Shown in pieces: positions 15,895-23,534 of a stretch of DNA of 38,122 nt. How positions within the stretch are numbered: position 1 is the first letter of the stretch; every line of letters starts with the position of its first letter. This DNA comes from Bacteroidia bacterium (GTDB lineage Bacteria > Bacteroidota > Bacteroidia > B-17B0 > Aurantibacillaceae): the NCBI GenBank assembly GCA_025362575.1, contig JANYIQ010000251.1, forward strand, positions 1-38,122, read 5' to 3'. The notes below the pieces were generated by a model. The model was not told where the DNA came from. It saw only the letters and a program-made list of their open reading frames with translations, and ran no database searches. The translations under genes and the position numbers were made by a program.

Positions 15895-18194
15895 GGTTTA
15901 CGCATATTACAGGTTTTACAAAGGGGTTGATTTTTATAGTTATTTACAAGGTTTTGATAATTGCTACCGGAGATAATTTCTTGGAGTGTTTGATTTTGAA
16001 TGTTTCCAAAATCTCCTAATTTATCTCGCTCTTTATCAGGCGCACAGCACGGAGATATTTTTCCGGTGGCAGAAATCCATATTTCCTTTTTTAAGAATGG
16101 GCAACCATAACTTTCAGGCACTTCCTTTTTCTCCGTTTCCACAAGAGTATAAATGTTCTCAAGCAAAACTTTTTCTCCATTTGGTCTTCGGTACTTATTC
16201 GCTGCATTGTAAGCCTCTTCAACGTAGGTATTCCATTTATTTATACTTGAGGAATCTACCTTCATAGATAGTGTTTTTATCTCATCAAAGTGTGCCCACA
16301 AATGATGTCCTTTCACACGATCAACATCAAGGTAAGCAGCTAGTTTTATAATTTCTGCCAACTCATGCATATTATTTTGCATGAAAGTTAATTGTAAGGT
16401 TACCCGACAGTAATTACCTCCGCTTTTGAAATATTGATTTCTGTATGTGACAAACTGTTTAACATTATCTACCGCATTTTCAAAATCAATTCCCACCATC
16501 ACTTCTTCGGATGTTTCTGCTGTTGATCCGTTCCACGATATTTTTACATCGCTCGTTTGTGGTACAATAATTTTAGCCCATTCAACAACAAGTTTTTTAG
16601 GGAATGTTCCATTGGTTGTAAGGTTAATTTTTATTTTATTTTCTTTTGCTAAATCATAGATGCGCTCAATCCCCTTATATAAAAGAGGTTCACCCATAGT
16701 TGAGGGGATAATTTCTCTTACTCCCATTTCTTTTGCTTGGGCAAATATTTTATCCAACCATTCAACGGGCATTCTTCTTCGTTTCACTCCTGTTTCTTTA
16801 TATAGGGTATCAATGTATTTACTAAATTGGCTATGCTCTTCACACATGGTACAACTTAAATTGCAATCTTCCGGATTAGTGTCTATGGTAATTCTCCAAA
16901 GGGAGTCCTCTGATTTTGACTTTTGTAATCCTTCATAAATATTTTGTAACTCTTTGCAATGCTCTTTAATTTCAGGAACGCTGCCATTTTCCGAAAATAA
17001 ATAACCACGCTTTCCAAAATCAGCCATCTTGCTTTTATTTTCAATTGCCCATTGCATTTGCTCTGACAAACTGTTTGATTTTCGATGTTCGAATAATAAA
17101 CCATTTATTCTATGTTTAACATATTCAGCCATTCCACCATAGTTTGCAGTTATAACTGGAATATGGCAAGCCTGCGCCTCGTGAATTACCAATGGTGAGT
17201 TTTCGCTCCAAATAGATGGAACTACAATACAATCCACTTGCGAGAATACTTCATCGGCAAGATTTTTATTTACATACTCGCCCATAAATTCAATAGGAAG
17301 CCCCAAAGCCTTTGCTTTTTCAACTAATTCTTTCGTAGCTCGCTGATCTTTCCATCCCCATATTTTTAAAGACGTTTTTCCTTTCAATTTTAAAAAAGCT
17401 TCGATTAATTGATTAACTCCTTTTGCCGGGATATGGGTTCCAATGTACCCGAACACAAAAGTGTCAGATGTTTCTCTATTTTCTGTAGGCGTTAAATATT
17501 GTAGTGGGAAACCATAGTCTAAATAATGAATTTTATTTTCTTTCACTCCAAACTCTTCAACATATCGCCTCTTCAAATATTTTGATGGAGCAATAAATAA
17601 ATCCACTTTATTGGTAATGTCTTTTGTTTCTCGCATTCTACTCCCAATCCAATTACTCCAATGGGAAATATCTGTTTCTTTGTTTTCTTCCTGCCCGGTG
17701 AAATATGCATTATAACAGCTTACCGCACATTTTTTATTTTCTTGTTTGTCGCACAACTGTAAATGATCCGGATTTCCAAAATTTCTTTGTAGAAACTGAC
17801 CACGAGGACACATTAGCCAAAAATCGTGTAGAGTGAATACAATTGGAATGTTTTTATTTTTTAATACGTCAACAAATCCTGTTGAGAGATGATTCAAATG
17901 ACCAATATGTGCAACGTTCGGTTTGATTTCATTTAACAGATTGGAAAAAATTAAATCTAATTCCCGATGCCGAAAGCCATCTTTTCCTTGAGCCATATTA
18001 GCCAAGTAGATAACAAGATTTTCATTTATTTGTTCTTTGCGAATTGTAAAATCCGGCAGGTATGGATTCTCTTCCCTTGTAAAAACAAATACTTGATTAC
18101 TCTTTGATAACTCTTCGCAGATGGATTGACTATAAACTTCCGATCCTGCATTGTAGAAGGGCGGATACCCATGTATGATTTTAATTATTTTCAT
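15891..18194 (-). CDS. Glycosyltransferase family 4 / radical SAM-SPASM fusion protein (767 aa)
   Basis: The N-terminal half (about 1-415) is a GT4-type glycosyltransferase: HGYPPFYNAGSEVYSQSICE, the Cys-bearing LHDFWLMCPRGQFLQR, FVFGYIGTHIPAKGVNQL, and the nucleotide-sugar-site region VVPSIWSENSPLVIHEAQAC with GGMAEYV. The C-terminal half (about 430-767) is a radical SAM enzyme with CNLSCTMC at 444-451 (CX3CX2C, for the 4Fe-4S cluster) and REIIPSTMGEPLLYKGIERI. It ends in a SPASM-like cysteine set: YGCPF, ISPCCAPDKERD, LCKTCNMRKP. SPASM radical SAM enzymes often modify peptides or carbohydrates. A single-chain fusion to a glycosyltransferase is unusual. Gene spacing is 1 bp to the 100-residue gene upstream and a 4-base overlap downstream. 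Substrate unknown. I judged the frame intact, so the fusion is real and not an artefact of a lost stop, but sequencing error cannot be excluded. Confidence 0.87.
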   Translation of the reverse strand: MKIIKIIHGYPPFYNAGSEVYSQSICEELSKSNQVFVFTREENPYLPDFTIRKEQINENLVIYLANMAQGKDGFRHRELDLIFSNLLNEIKPNVAHIGHLNHLSTGFVDVLKNKNIPIVFTLHDFWLMCPRGQFLQRNFGNPDHLQLCDKQENKKCAVSCYNAYFTGQEENKETDISHWSNWIGSRMRETKDITNKVDLFIAPSKYLKRRYVEEFGVKENKIHYLDYGFPLQYLTPTENRETSDTFVFGYIGTHIPAKGVNQLIEAFLKLKGKTSLKIWGWKDQRATKELVEKAKALGLPIEFMGEYVNKNLADEVFSQVDCIVVPSIWSENSPLVIHEAQACHIPVITANYGGMAEYVKHRINGLLFEHRKSNSLSEQMQWAIENKSKMADFGKRGYLFSENGSVPEIKEHCKELQNIYEGLQKSKSEDSLWRITIDTNPEDCNLSCTMCEEHSQFSKYIDTLYKETGVKRRRMPVEWLDKIFAQAKEMGVREIIPSTMGEPLLYKGIERIYDLAKENKIKINLTTNGTFPKKLVVEWAKIIVPQTSDVKISWNGSTAETSEEVMVGIDFENAVDNVKQFVTYRNQYFKSGGNYCRVTLQLTFMQNNMHELAEIIKLAAYLDVDRVKGHHLWAHFDEIKTLSMKVDSSSINKWNTYVEEAYNAANKYRRPNGEKVLLENIYTLVETEKKEVPESYGCPFLKKEIWISATGKISPCCAPDKERDKLGDFGNIQNQTLQEIISGSNYQNLVNNYKNQPLCKTCNMRKP

Positions 18195-18195
18195 T

Positions 18196-18498
18196 TCAAT
18201 TCAGTATTTGCAGGTAATAATTTTGCTTCTTGATAATATGCGTAAGCACGTTTGAAAAAAAAGCACTTTTTAATTTACCATTCTTTATAATTATGCAGAG
18301 GTTAGGTAATTCCATTTTTTCAGGAAAAGGGAGTTTGTGTTTTTTAAGCCATTGATATCTCGCAATAAGAACCGTGTTTTCTTTCTGTGGTTTTTTCTTT
18401 GAAGCAGCAATAACAACCTTGATCGCATGCGGATCGGGGATTACTTTAGCATCTTTACATTTCCCATTGGGACTCATTGAAATTTTATTCGCTTCCAT
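18196..18498 (-). CDS. Unknown 100-residue protein, first gene of the GT/radical-SAM operon
   Basis: The protein is basic, with an N-terminal segment MSPNGKCKDAKVIPDPHAI, a strand-rich middle (KVVIAASKKKPQKENTVLIA) and the C-terminal LPNLCIIIKNGKLKSAFFSN. It has two cysteines, no signal peptide and no membrane segment. It stops 1 bp before the fusion gene and is probably the first gene of the transcript. Its size and position next to a SPASM radical SAM enzyme make it a possible peptide substrate or a small carrier/recognition protein. However, it lacks the repetitive or Gly-rich core typical of RiPP precursors. I do not recognise a family. Confidence 0.65.
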   Translation of the reverse strand: MEANKISMSPNGKCKDAKVIPDPHAIKVVIAASKKKPQKENTVLIARYQWLKKHKLPFPEKMELPNLCIIIKNGKLKSAFFSNVLTHIIKKQNYYLQILN

Positions 18499-18641
18499 TT
18501 TTAAGTTTCTTATTGGTACGTGTTTCTATTTTCACATTTCATGCCGCAATATTTTTGAACTGCTATCTAAATGTATATCAACACATTAGTTAATAATTAA
18601 GAAGACAATTACTTCTATTTAGATATTTGTATCTTTATCAA
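18499..18641. promoter_or_regulatory. Divergent promoter region between the GT/radical-SAM operon and the AAA+ gene
   Basis: This AT-rich 143-bp region separates divergent genes. A 9-bp inverted repeat, TATCTAAAT (near 18564) and ATTTAGATA (near 18618), flanks its centre. GATATTTG at 18622-18629 is close to the TAnnTTTG consensus for the AAA+ gene. I found no sigma54 -24/-12 (GG-N10-GC) element. Confidence 0.5.
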
Positions 18642-19700
18642 ATGAATAAAATTTTTTTAGATGAAATAAAAGATCAACACCCTTTAAGAAAGGAGGCGTT
18701 GCAAAGGCTTTATCACTTTATGTCGAATCCTGGAAATTTTTCTGTGCTCGTAATTGGAGAAAGAGGAACCGGGAAATCAAGGTGGATAAAACAAATAAGC
18801 GAAATTTTAAAAGAAGAAAGAGTTTTGCATACAGATTATTATGTTGAAGCATCTTGCGCCTCTTTTAATAATGATAATGCTGAAGCTGACATTTTCGGTT
18901 ATGAGCCACATGCCTTTACCAATGCCAATCCAAAAGGACACGATGGGCTTTTAAAACAGGCGAACAATGGGCTTTTATTTCTTGATGAAGTTCATCACTT
19001 AGAGGATCGAGTTAAGTCAAAACTGCTCACAGCTTTACAGACCGTTGGAAGCGGGAAAGAAAAAGGGAAGTTTTCCTTTAGAAAAATGATGGGCGATAAA
19101 ATCTACTACGTTGCCGTAAGACCGATTTTTGGAAGTAATAGAGCTATTTCCGAATTGAAAAATAACACCCTGCTTCCTGATTTTTACGACAGGATTGCTC
19201 AACTTGTGATCAAATTGCCGTCAATTTCAGAAACAAGGGATACAGTAAAATCAGATTTTATATTGGTGTGGCGAGGGATGCAATTCGAAAAGTCAAAAGG
19301 ATACGAAAGAATAAAAGCACCAATGGAGAAAGGGTTTTATAAATGGTTGAGTCAATTGCCACTTGACGGCAACTTTAGAGACTTACAATCAATATCAATC
19401 TTGTGGATGACGTATTGGAAAACGGTTTTTGACCCTAAATCTTCCAATGACCTCGATGAAAAAGCAATCTTCAATTTAGTAAAAATGGATTTTGAAAAAT
19501 ACAATTTAACAACGAAGATAGAAATGCCGCAGACGTTTGACATTTCACAGCCATTTGATTTATACAACAGAAAGCTCATGAAGAATTATGCAGATGTGAT
19601 TTCGTCATTACCCGAGTATGAAAAAATAAAGCAGGGCGACATGGTCTTTAGTACCGGGAAAACAAAAAAAACAATTGATCGCTGGTCAAAATTGGTCTGA
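18642..19700 (+). CDS. Sigma54-activator-like AAA+ ATPase with altered GAFTGA loop (352 aa)
   Basis: I prefer the ATG at 18642 to an in-frame TTG at 18627, because a TAnnTTTG-like element overlaps the latter. Walker A is GERGTGKS at 39-46, and Walker B is GLLFLDEVHHLEDRVKSKLL, with Asp115-Glu116. The arginine-finger region DFYDRIAQLVIKLPSISE resembles that of bacterial enhancer-binding proteins. The loop that contacts sigma54, normally GAFTGA, reads HAFTNA (residues 90-95). There is no N-terminal receiver or other sensor domain. The C-terminus (GKTKKTIDRWSKLV) may be a short HTH. It is divergent from the GT/radical-SAM operon and is a candidate regulator or energy-driven partner of it. Classic sigma54 activation seems doubtful given the loop. 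Confidence 0.8.
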   Translation: MNKIFLDEIKDQHPLRKEALQRLYHFMSNPGNFSVLVIGERGTGKSRWIKQISEILKEERVLHTDYYVEASCASFNNDNAEADIFGYEPHAFTNANPKGHDGLLKQANNGLLFLDEVHHLEDRVKSKLLTALQTVGSGKEKGKFSFRKMMGDKIYYVAVRPIFGSNRAISELKNNTLLPDFYDRIAQLVIKLPSISETRDTVKSDFILVWRGMQFEKSKGYERIKAPMEKGFYKWLSQLPLDGNFRDLQSISILWMTYWKTVFDPKSSNDLDEKAIFNLVKMDFEKYNLTTKIEMPQTFDISQPFDLYNRKLMKNYADVISSLPEYEKIKQGDMVFSTGKTKKTIDRWSKLV

Positions 19701-19721
19701 TGTAAAAATCCACGTCCTTTG
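19691..19721 (+). promoter_or_regulatory. Possible promoter of the methyltransferase/restriction operon
   Basis: ATTG at 19691-19694 is followed by GTCCTTTG at 19714-19721, with about the same spacing as in the tRNA promoter but only 6 of 8 matches to TAnnTTTG. CCTTTG at 19716-19721 also begins a small inverted repeat, CCTTTG-TATAT-CAAAGG. A second weak -7 candidate, TATATTTA, lies just upstream of 19819. Confidence 0.35.
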
Positions 19722-19830
19722 TATATCAAAGGGTATAATACTCCAATAGGAGGTTCATGTTACAGGAAATGTATAACAATATTTGTTGAGAGAGGAAAAA
19801 GTAATATATTTACATCAAATGCTAATTAAT

Positions 19831-20040
19831 ATGTCTAAAAAAGCAATGAATAGGCTAAAGGCAGTTCTCGCAGAACAGAACAAAACCAACAAATGGTTGG
19901 CGGAAAAGCTCAAAAAAAACGAGACAACAATTTCTCGATGGTGTACTAACGAGACACAGCCCTCGGTCACAAACCTTGTTGCAATTGCAAAATTGTTGGG
20001 TGTTGACGTCAAAGAATTATTAAAAACAACAATAAAATAA
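19831..20040 (+). CDS. XRE-family HTH regulator (69 aa)
   Basis: A minimal Cro/C1-type repressor: NRLKAVLAEQNKTNKWLAEK, then the HTH KKNETTISRWCTNETQPSV and NLVAIAKLLGVDVKELL. I chose the ATG at 19831, which gives MSKKAMNRLK. An ATG at 19819 and a TTG at 19783 are possible longer starts. It lies 7 bp before the methyltransferase and leads the operon, like the controller proteins of restriction-modification systems that delay toxic gene expression. Autoregulation through the upstream inverted repeat is inferred. Confidence 0.85.
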   Translation: MSKKAMNRLKAVLAEQNKTNKWLAEKLKKNETTISRWCTNETQPSVTNLVAIAKLLGVDVKELLKTTIK

Positions 20041-20047
20041 TCGGGGT

Positions 20048-21316
20048 ATGGCAATTCAAAATGTAAATACAAATTTTGACAGTATAAAAGTAAGCCCTGA
20101 ATGGTGTTTTAAAAATGTTCGGTCAATTGAACAATGGACACACGGTTATCACAGATATCCTGCAAAGTTTCTCCCAAACTTGGTGAAAAAAATTATCGAG
20201 GATTATACACAAAAGGATGATTTGGTAGCGGATTTTTTTGCAGGGTGCGGAACAACTTTAGTTGAGGCAAAAGTTCACGGAAGGAAATCAATAGGAGTAG
20301 ATATTAATCCTGTTGCGGAATTAATAACAAAAGCAAAGATAAATCCTATTGATCCAAAAAAACTTGAAAGACGATTTAAATTTATACTAAACACCTTTGA
20401 TGATTTTAATGCAAAGGAATACTCAAAGATTGATGTGCATGACAGAATTGATTATTGGTTTTCCAAAAAAAATAAAGCCAAAATCGCATTTCTCTATGAA
20501 AAAATATTAACCACCCGTGATAAACCACTCAAGGAATTTTTCCTTGTTGCGTTATCTCACATCTTAAAAAATTGTTCAATGTGGTTACAGTCAAGTACTA
20601 AACCACAAATTGATCCTGACAAAGAACCCACAGATCCATTTGTGTCTTTTAAGGCTCACACAAAGATGATGATTAAAAGAAATAGTGAATTTTTTAATCA
20701 GCTTTCAAAAGATGATTTTCTAAAAACTGAATGTGAAATCCGGTTGGAAGATGCACGCAGGACTTCAATTCGATCAAATTCAGTTGGGGCGATAATTACT
20801 TCACCGCCTTATGTTACCTCATATGAGTATGCTGATATACATCAATTAACAGCGTATTGGTATGAATACATTACCGACCTACAGGGATTCAGAAAAAATT
20901 TCATAGGAACATTTTATTCCCTAAATCAGGAAACTGAAAGTGACTCCAAACTCGCACAAGAAATTATAGCCAAACTTTTGAAAAAAGATAAACGGACAGC
21001 AAAAGAAGTGGCAAATTATTTTAAAGATATGCAAGCGGTAGCTGAAGAAATGCATCGTGTCCTAAGAAAAGACGGTCACGCTTGCTTGGTTATTGGCAAT
21101 ACTACATTTAAAAACGTGAAAGTAAAATCAGCGGAAGTTTTTGCTGAAATACTTGAGGCATTGGGGTTTGAGTTGGTTGAGATCATTAAAAGAAGCATTC
21201 CTCATAAATTAATTCCAACAATCCGGGATAAAAAATCCGGTAGATTTTCCAAATTAAAAAACAAGGACAGCAAATTAGTATATCCTGAAGAATACATACT
21301 GATTGCAAAAAAATAA
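20048..21316 (+). CDS. Site-specific DNA methyltransferase (N4-cytosine or N6-adenine)
   Basis: Motif I, the AdoMet-binding DFFAGCGTTLVEAKVHG, begins at Asp62 and is followed by the acidic strand end SIGVDINP. Catalytic motif IV is SPPY at 252-255 (IITSPPYVTSYEYADIHQL). A helical segment of about 170 residues with many basic residues separates them. The later part (LRKDGHACLVIGNTTFKN) fits the remaining strands of the fold. SPPY is most typical of N4-cytosine enzymes, so the modified base cannot be fixed. The N-terminal WTHGYHRYPAKFLPNLVKK is a phrase common in this subgroup. It follows the XRE gene by 7 bp and precedes the dual-GHKL gene by 3 bp. It may provide self-marking for the module downstream, independent of the type I HsdM in the same operon. 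Confidence 0.88.
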   Translation: MAIQNVNTNFDSIKVSPEWCFKNVRSIEQWTHGYHRYPAKFLPNLVKKIIEDYTQKDDLVADFFAGCGTTLVEAKVHGRKSIGVDINPVAELITKAKINPIDPKKLERRFKFILNTFDDFNAKEYSKIDVHDRIDYWFSKKNKAKIAFLYEKILTTRDKPLKEFFLVALSHILKNCSMWLQSSTKPQIDPDKEPTDPFVSFKAHTKMMIKRNSEFFNQLSKDDFLKTECEIRLEDARRTSIRSNSVGAIITSPPYVTSYEYADIHQLTAYWYEYITDLQGFRKNFIGTFYSLNQETESDSKLAQEIIAKLLKKDKRTAKEVANYFKDMQAVAEEMHRVLRKDGHACLVIGNTTFKNVKVKSAEVFAEILEALGFELVEIIKRSIPHKLIPTIRDKKSGRFSKLKNKDSKLVYPEEYILIAKK

Positions 21317-21319
21317 AGT

Positions 21320-23533
21320 ATGGCAGTAATTAAAAAAGATAGTCAACCATTTGAGCCTTATGCGAGGCTTATGAATATTATTGGCGACCAATTAATCACC
21401 AACAAAATTGTTGGGGTTATAGAAGTTGTCAAAAACTGTTATGATGCCGATGCGGAAAATGTGCAGGTTCGGTTTTTTAATGTTCAAAATCGTGGAAAAG
21501 ACTACTTAGCAGAAAATGAAAAACCCTACATTGAAATTGAGGATGATGGAGATGGAATGACACTTGACATTATACAAAATGTTTGGTTGAGACCTGCAAC
21601 TCCACATAAGTTAGATAAGAAAAACAAAAAGAATAACATTACAAATAAAGGCAGAATAATACAAGGAGAGAAAGGAGTTGGGAGATTTGCTATTCATAAA
21701 CTCGGAGAAAAAATAGAGGTATTTACAAAGGCAGAAAATAACGATGAAATAAAATTAGTTTTAGATTTTACGGAATTTAACCCTGAAAAAATTAACCTTT
21801 TTAATCAGCCTGATGACTTTAAACTTTTAAGTGAAGTAAAAAATGAGTGGTTTGTTCAAAGTCCACCTGAAGAAATAAAAAAGCCAAAAGGGACACTAAT
21901 AAGAATTTTTAATTTGAGGGAGGGTTGGAAGGAAGAGGATTTTAGACAATTAAGAATGGCTACAAATAAGTTACTCCCTCCTTATGACCCGAATTCAAAG
22001 GAGTTTAATATTAAAATCATTTCGGATTTCAATATTGACATTTACAATGATCGTGCAGAAATTCCTAAAGAAGGAACGGTTACTTTTCAAGATGTAATCG
22101 AAAAAGCTCATTTTAAAATGAAGGGCGAAATTAGTGAGAAAGGTATTTTGAAGTTTGAATATGAATGCACTTTGACAAGTAGAAAAATAAAAAGAGAAAT
22201 AAATTTACTGGACGAAGAATCACAAAGGAAATTTCAGTATGATCTGTATTCATTCATTAAGTATTTATCTAAGACTGACAAACCTTCATGTGGAGAGTTT
22301 AAATTCTCATTATACTCATACGACCTTACCGATAATCTATCCATTACAAAAATTGACAAGGAATTTATAAGATCAAATTTTATTTATGTTTATCGTGATG
22401 GTGTTCGTGTTTATCCTTTTGGAGAAAAAGAAATGGATTGGTTGGAATTAGATAAGCTCCGTTCAGTTGTTAAAGCAGGAAGATTTCCAAGTTACAATGA
22501 TTTGTTAGGGTTTGTGTATATCAGCCAAGCAGAAAATGCAATTTTAAAAGATGCCACGAATAGGCAGGGGATGATGAATATAGATGGAGCGTATGATGAT
22601 TTCAGATATTTAATGCTCGGAGCCACAGAAATTCTAAACACAGAATCAAAAATTGATAAGGAAAAAAAGAAGGTATCAAAAAATAAATCCTACTCTGATT
22701 CTAACTCTGTAGTTAGAAAATCGTTTGATTCTTTGAAGGGGAAATTGGAAAAAATTAATGATTTAGATACACTCAAAACCGCTAACCACTTTTTAGAAAC
22801 TCTTGACAAGCATACTGAGTTGATGAAAGAGCGCATGGAAACTGTTGAGGACTTGGCAGGTTTAGGAATGGCGGTTGAAAAAGCATCTCATGATGCTTTG
22901 ATGTTGTTGACAAAAATGCGAGGCAATATAAAGGACTTTAAGGTAAAAGCGAAGAATAAGGATTACAAAAATGAAGAGTTAGTGAGCCTTTTGAATGAGT
23001 TGGATGAAAACCTAAACTTCATTTATGACGAAATGCAAGTTATACAACCGCTTTTTAAAATTCAACGCAAAGCCATTCAAAATGTGAGTATCTATGAAAG
23101 CATTGAAAAGGTAGAAAAATATTTCAGACGAGAACTGGAAAACAAAATCAGCGTGAAACTTATTAAGGACAAGGATGTAATTGTGAAAACGAATAATGGT
23201 TTAATATTACAAGTTCTGATAAACCTTCTTGACAATGCAATTTATTGGGCAAGTAAAAAAGGAAGTAAGAAAACAGAAATTGCTTTCCAAATAAACACCA
23301 AAGACAATACTCTAATTGTTGCGGACAATGGAACTGGCATCAGGGAAGATGTTGAACCATTAATATTCAACGAATTTTTCTCACTTAAATCAGATGGACG
23401 TGGATTGGGACTTTACATCGTTAAAGAAATTCTTATGCGGATTAACGCAGAAATTTCCGTTATACAAGAAGATAAAAAGAAAATTCTTCCGGGAGCAAAT
23501 TTCCTCATCAAATTTAATAACGAACAATCATAA
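21320..23533 (+). CDS. Dual GHKL ATPase: MORC/Hsp90-like N-terminus plus histidine-kinase-like C-terminus (737 aa)
   Basis: Two ATP-binding Bergerat folds are visible. The first has VIEVVKNCYDADA (N box, Glu35/Asn39), IEDDGDGM (76-79) and GEKGVGRFAIHKLGE (116-130), typical of Hsp90/MutL/MORC-like ATPases. The middle (about 150-460) is a transducer-like region. A coiled-coil, DHp-like helix pair follows, with AVEKASHDALMLL carrying a possible phospho-accepting His524 followed by Asp. The second Bergerat fold is the histidine-kinase type: NLLDNAIYWA (Asn639), VADNGTGI (Asp669), GRGLGLYIVKEI. No sensor or membrane domain is present, so the first ATPase may take that place. The next gene, 1 bp away, encodes a receiver domain, its likely partner. 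Published work links MORC-like ATPases to bacterial restriction systems; kinase activity here is inferred. Confidence 0.85.
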   Translation: MAVIKKDSQPFEPYARLMNIIGDQLITNKIVGVIEVVKNCYDADAENVQVRFFNVQNRGKDYLAENEKPYIEIEDDGDGMTLDIIQNVWLRPATPHKLDKKNKKNNITNKGRIIQGEKGVGRFAIHKLGEKIEVFTKAENNDEIKLVLDFTEFNPEKINLFNQPDDFKLLSEVKNEWFVQSPPEEIKKPKGTLIRIFNLREGWKEEDFRQLRMATNKLLPPYDPNSKEFNIKIISDFNIDIYNDRAEIPKEGTVTFQDVIEKAHFKMKGEISEKGILKFEYECTLTSRKIKREINLLDEESQRKFQYDLYSFIKYLSKTDKPSCGEFKFSLYSYDLTDNLSITKIDKEFIRSNFIYVYRDGVRVYPFGEKEMDWLELDKLRSVVKAGRFPSYNDLLGFVYISQAENAILKDATNRQGMMNIDGAYDDFRYLMLGATEILNTESKIDKEKKKVSKNKSYSDSNSVVRKSFDSLKGKLEKINDLDTLKTANHFLETLDKHTELMKERMETVEDLAGLGMAVEKASHDALMLLTKMRGNIKDFKVKAKNKDYKNEELVSLLNELDENLNFIYDEMQVIQPLFKIQRKAIQNVSIYESIEKVEKYFRRELENKISVKLIKDKDVIVKTNNGLILQVLINLLDNAIYWASKKGSKKTEIAFQINTKDNTLIVADNGTGIREDVEPLIFNEFFSLKSDGRGLGLYIVKEILMRINAEISVIQEDKKKILPGANFLIKFNNEQS

Positions 23534-23534
23534 T

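Noticed and set aside
18499-18641. Sigma54 promoter (GG-N10-GC) for the GT/radical-SAM operon, expected from the AAA+ neighbour
   Set aside because: I scanned the minus strand by eye and found no acceptable -24/-12 pair.
19757-19789. Mini-frame of 10 codons preceded by AGGAGG, a possible leader peptide
   Set aside because: The AGGAGG is only 3 bp from the ATG, the phylum seldom uses such sites, and there is no attenuator structure after it.
23394-23534. 47-residue N-terminal extension of the receiver-domain protein
   Set aside because: It overlaps the end of the dual-GHKL gene in another frame; the ATG at 23535 starts the receiver domain exactly.
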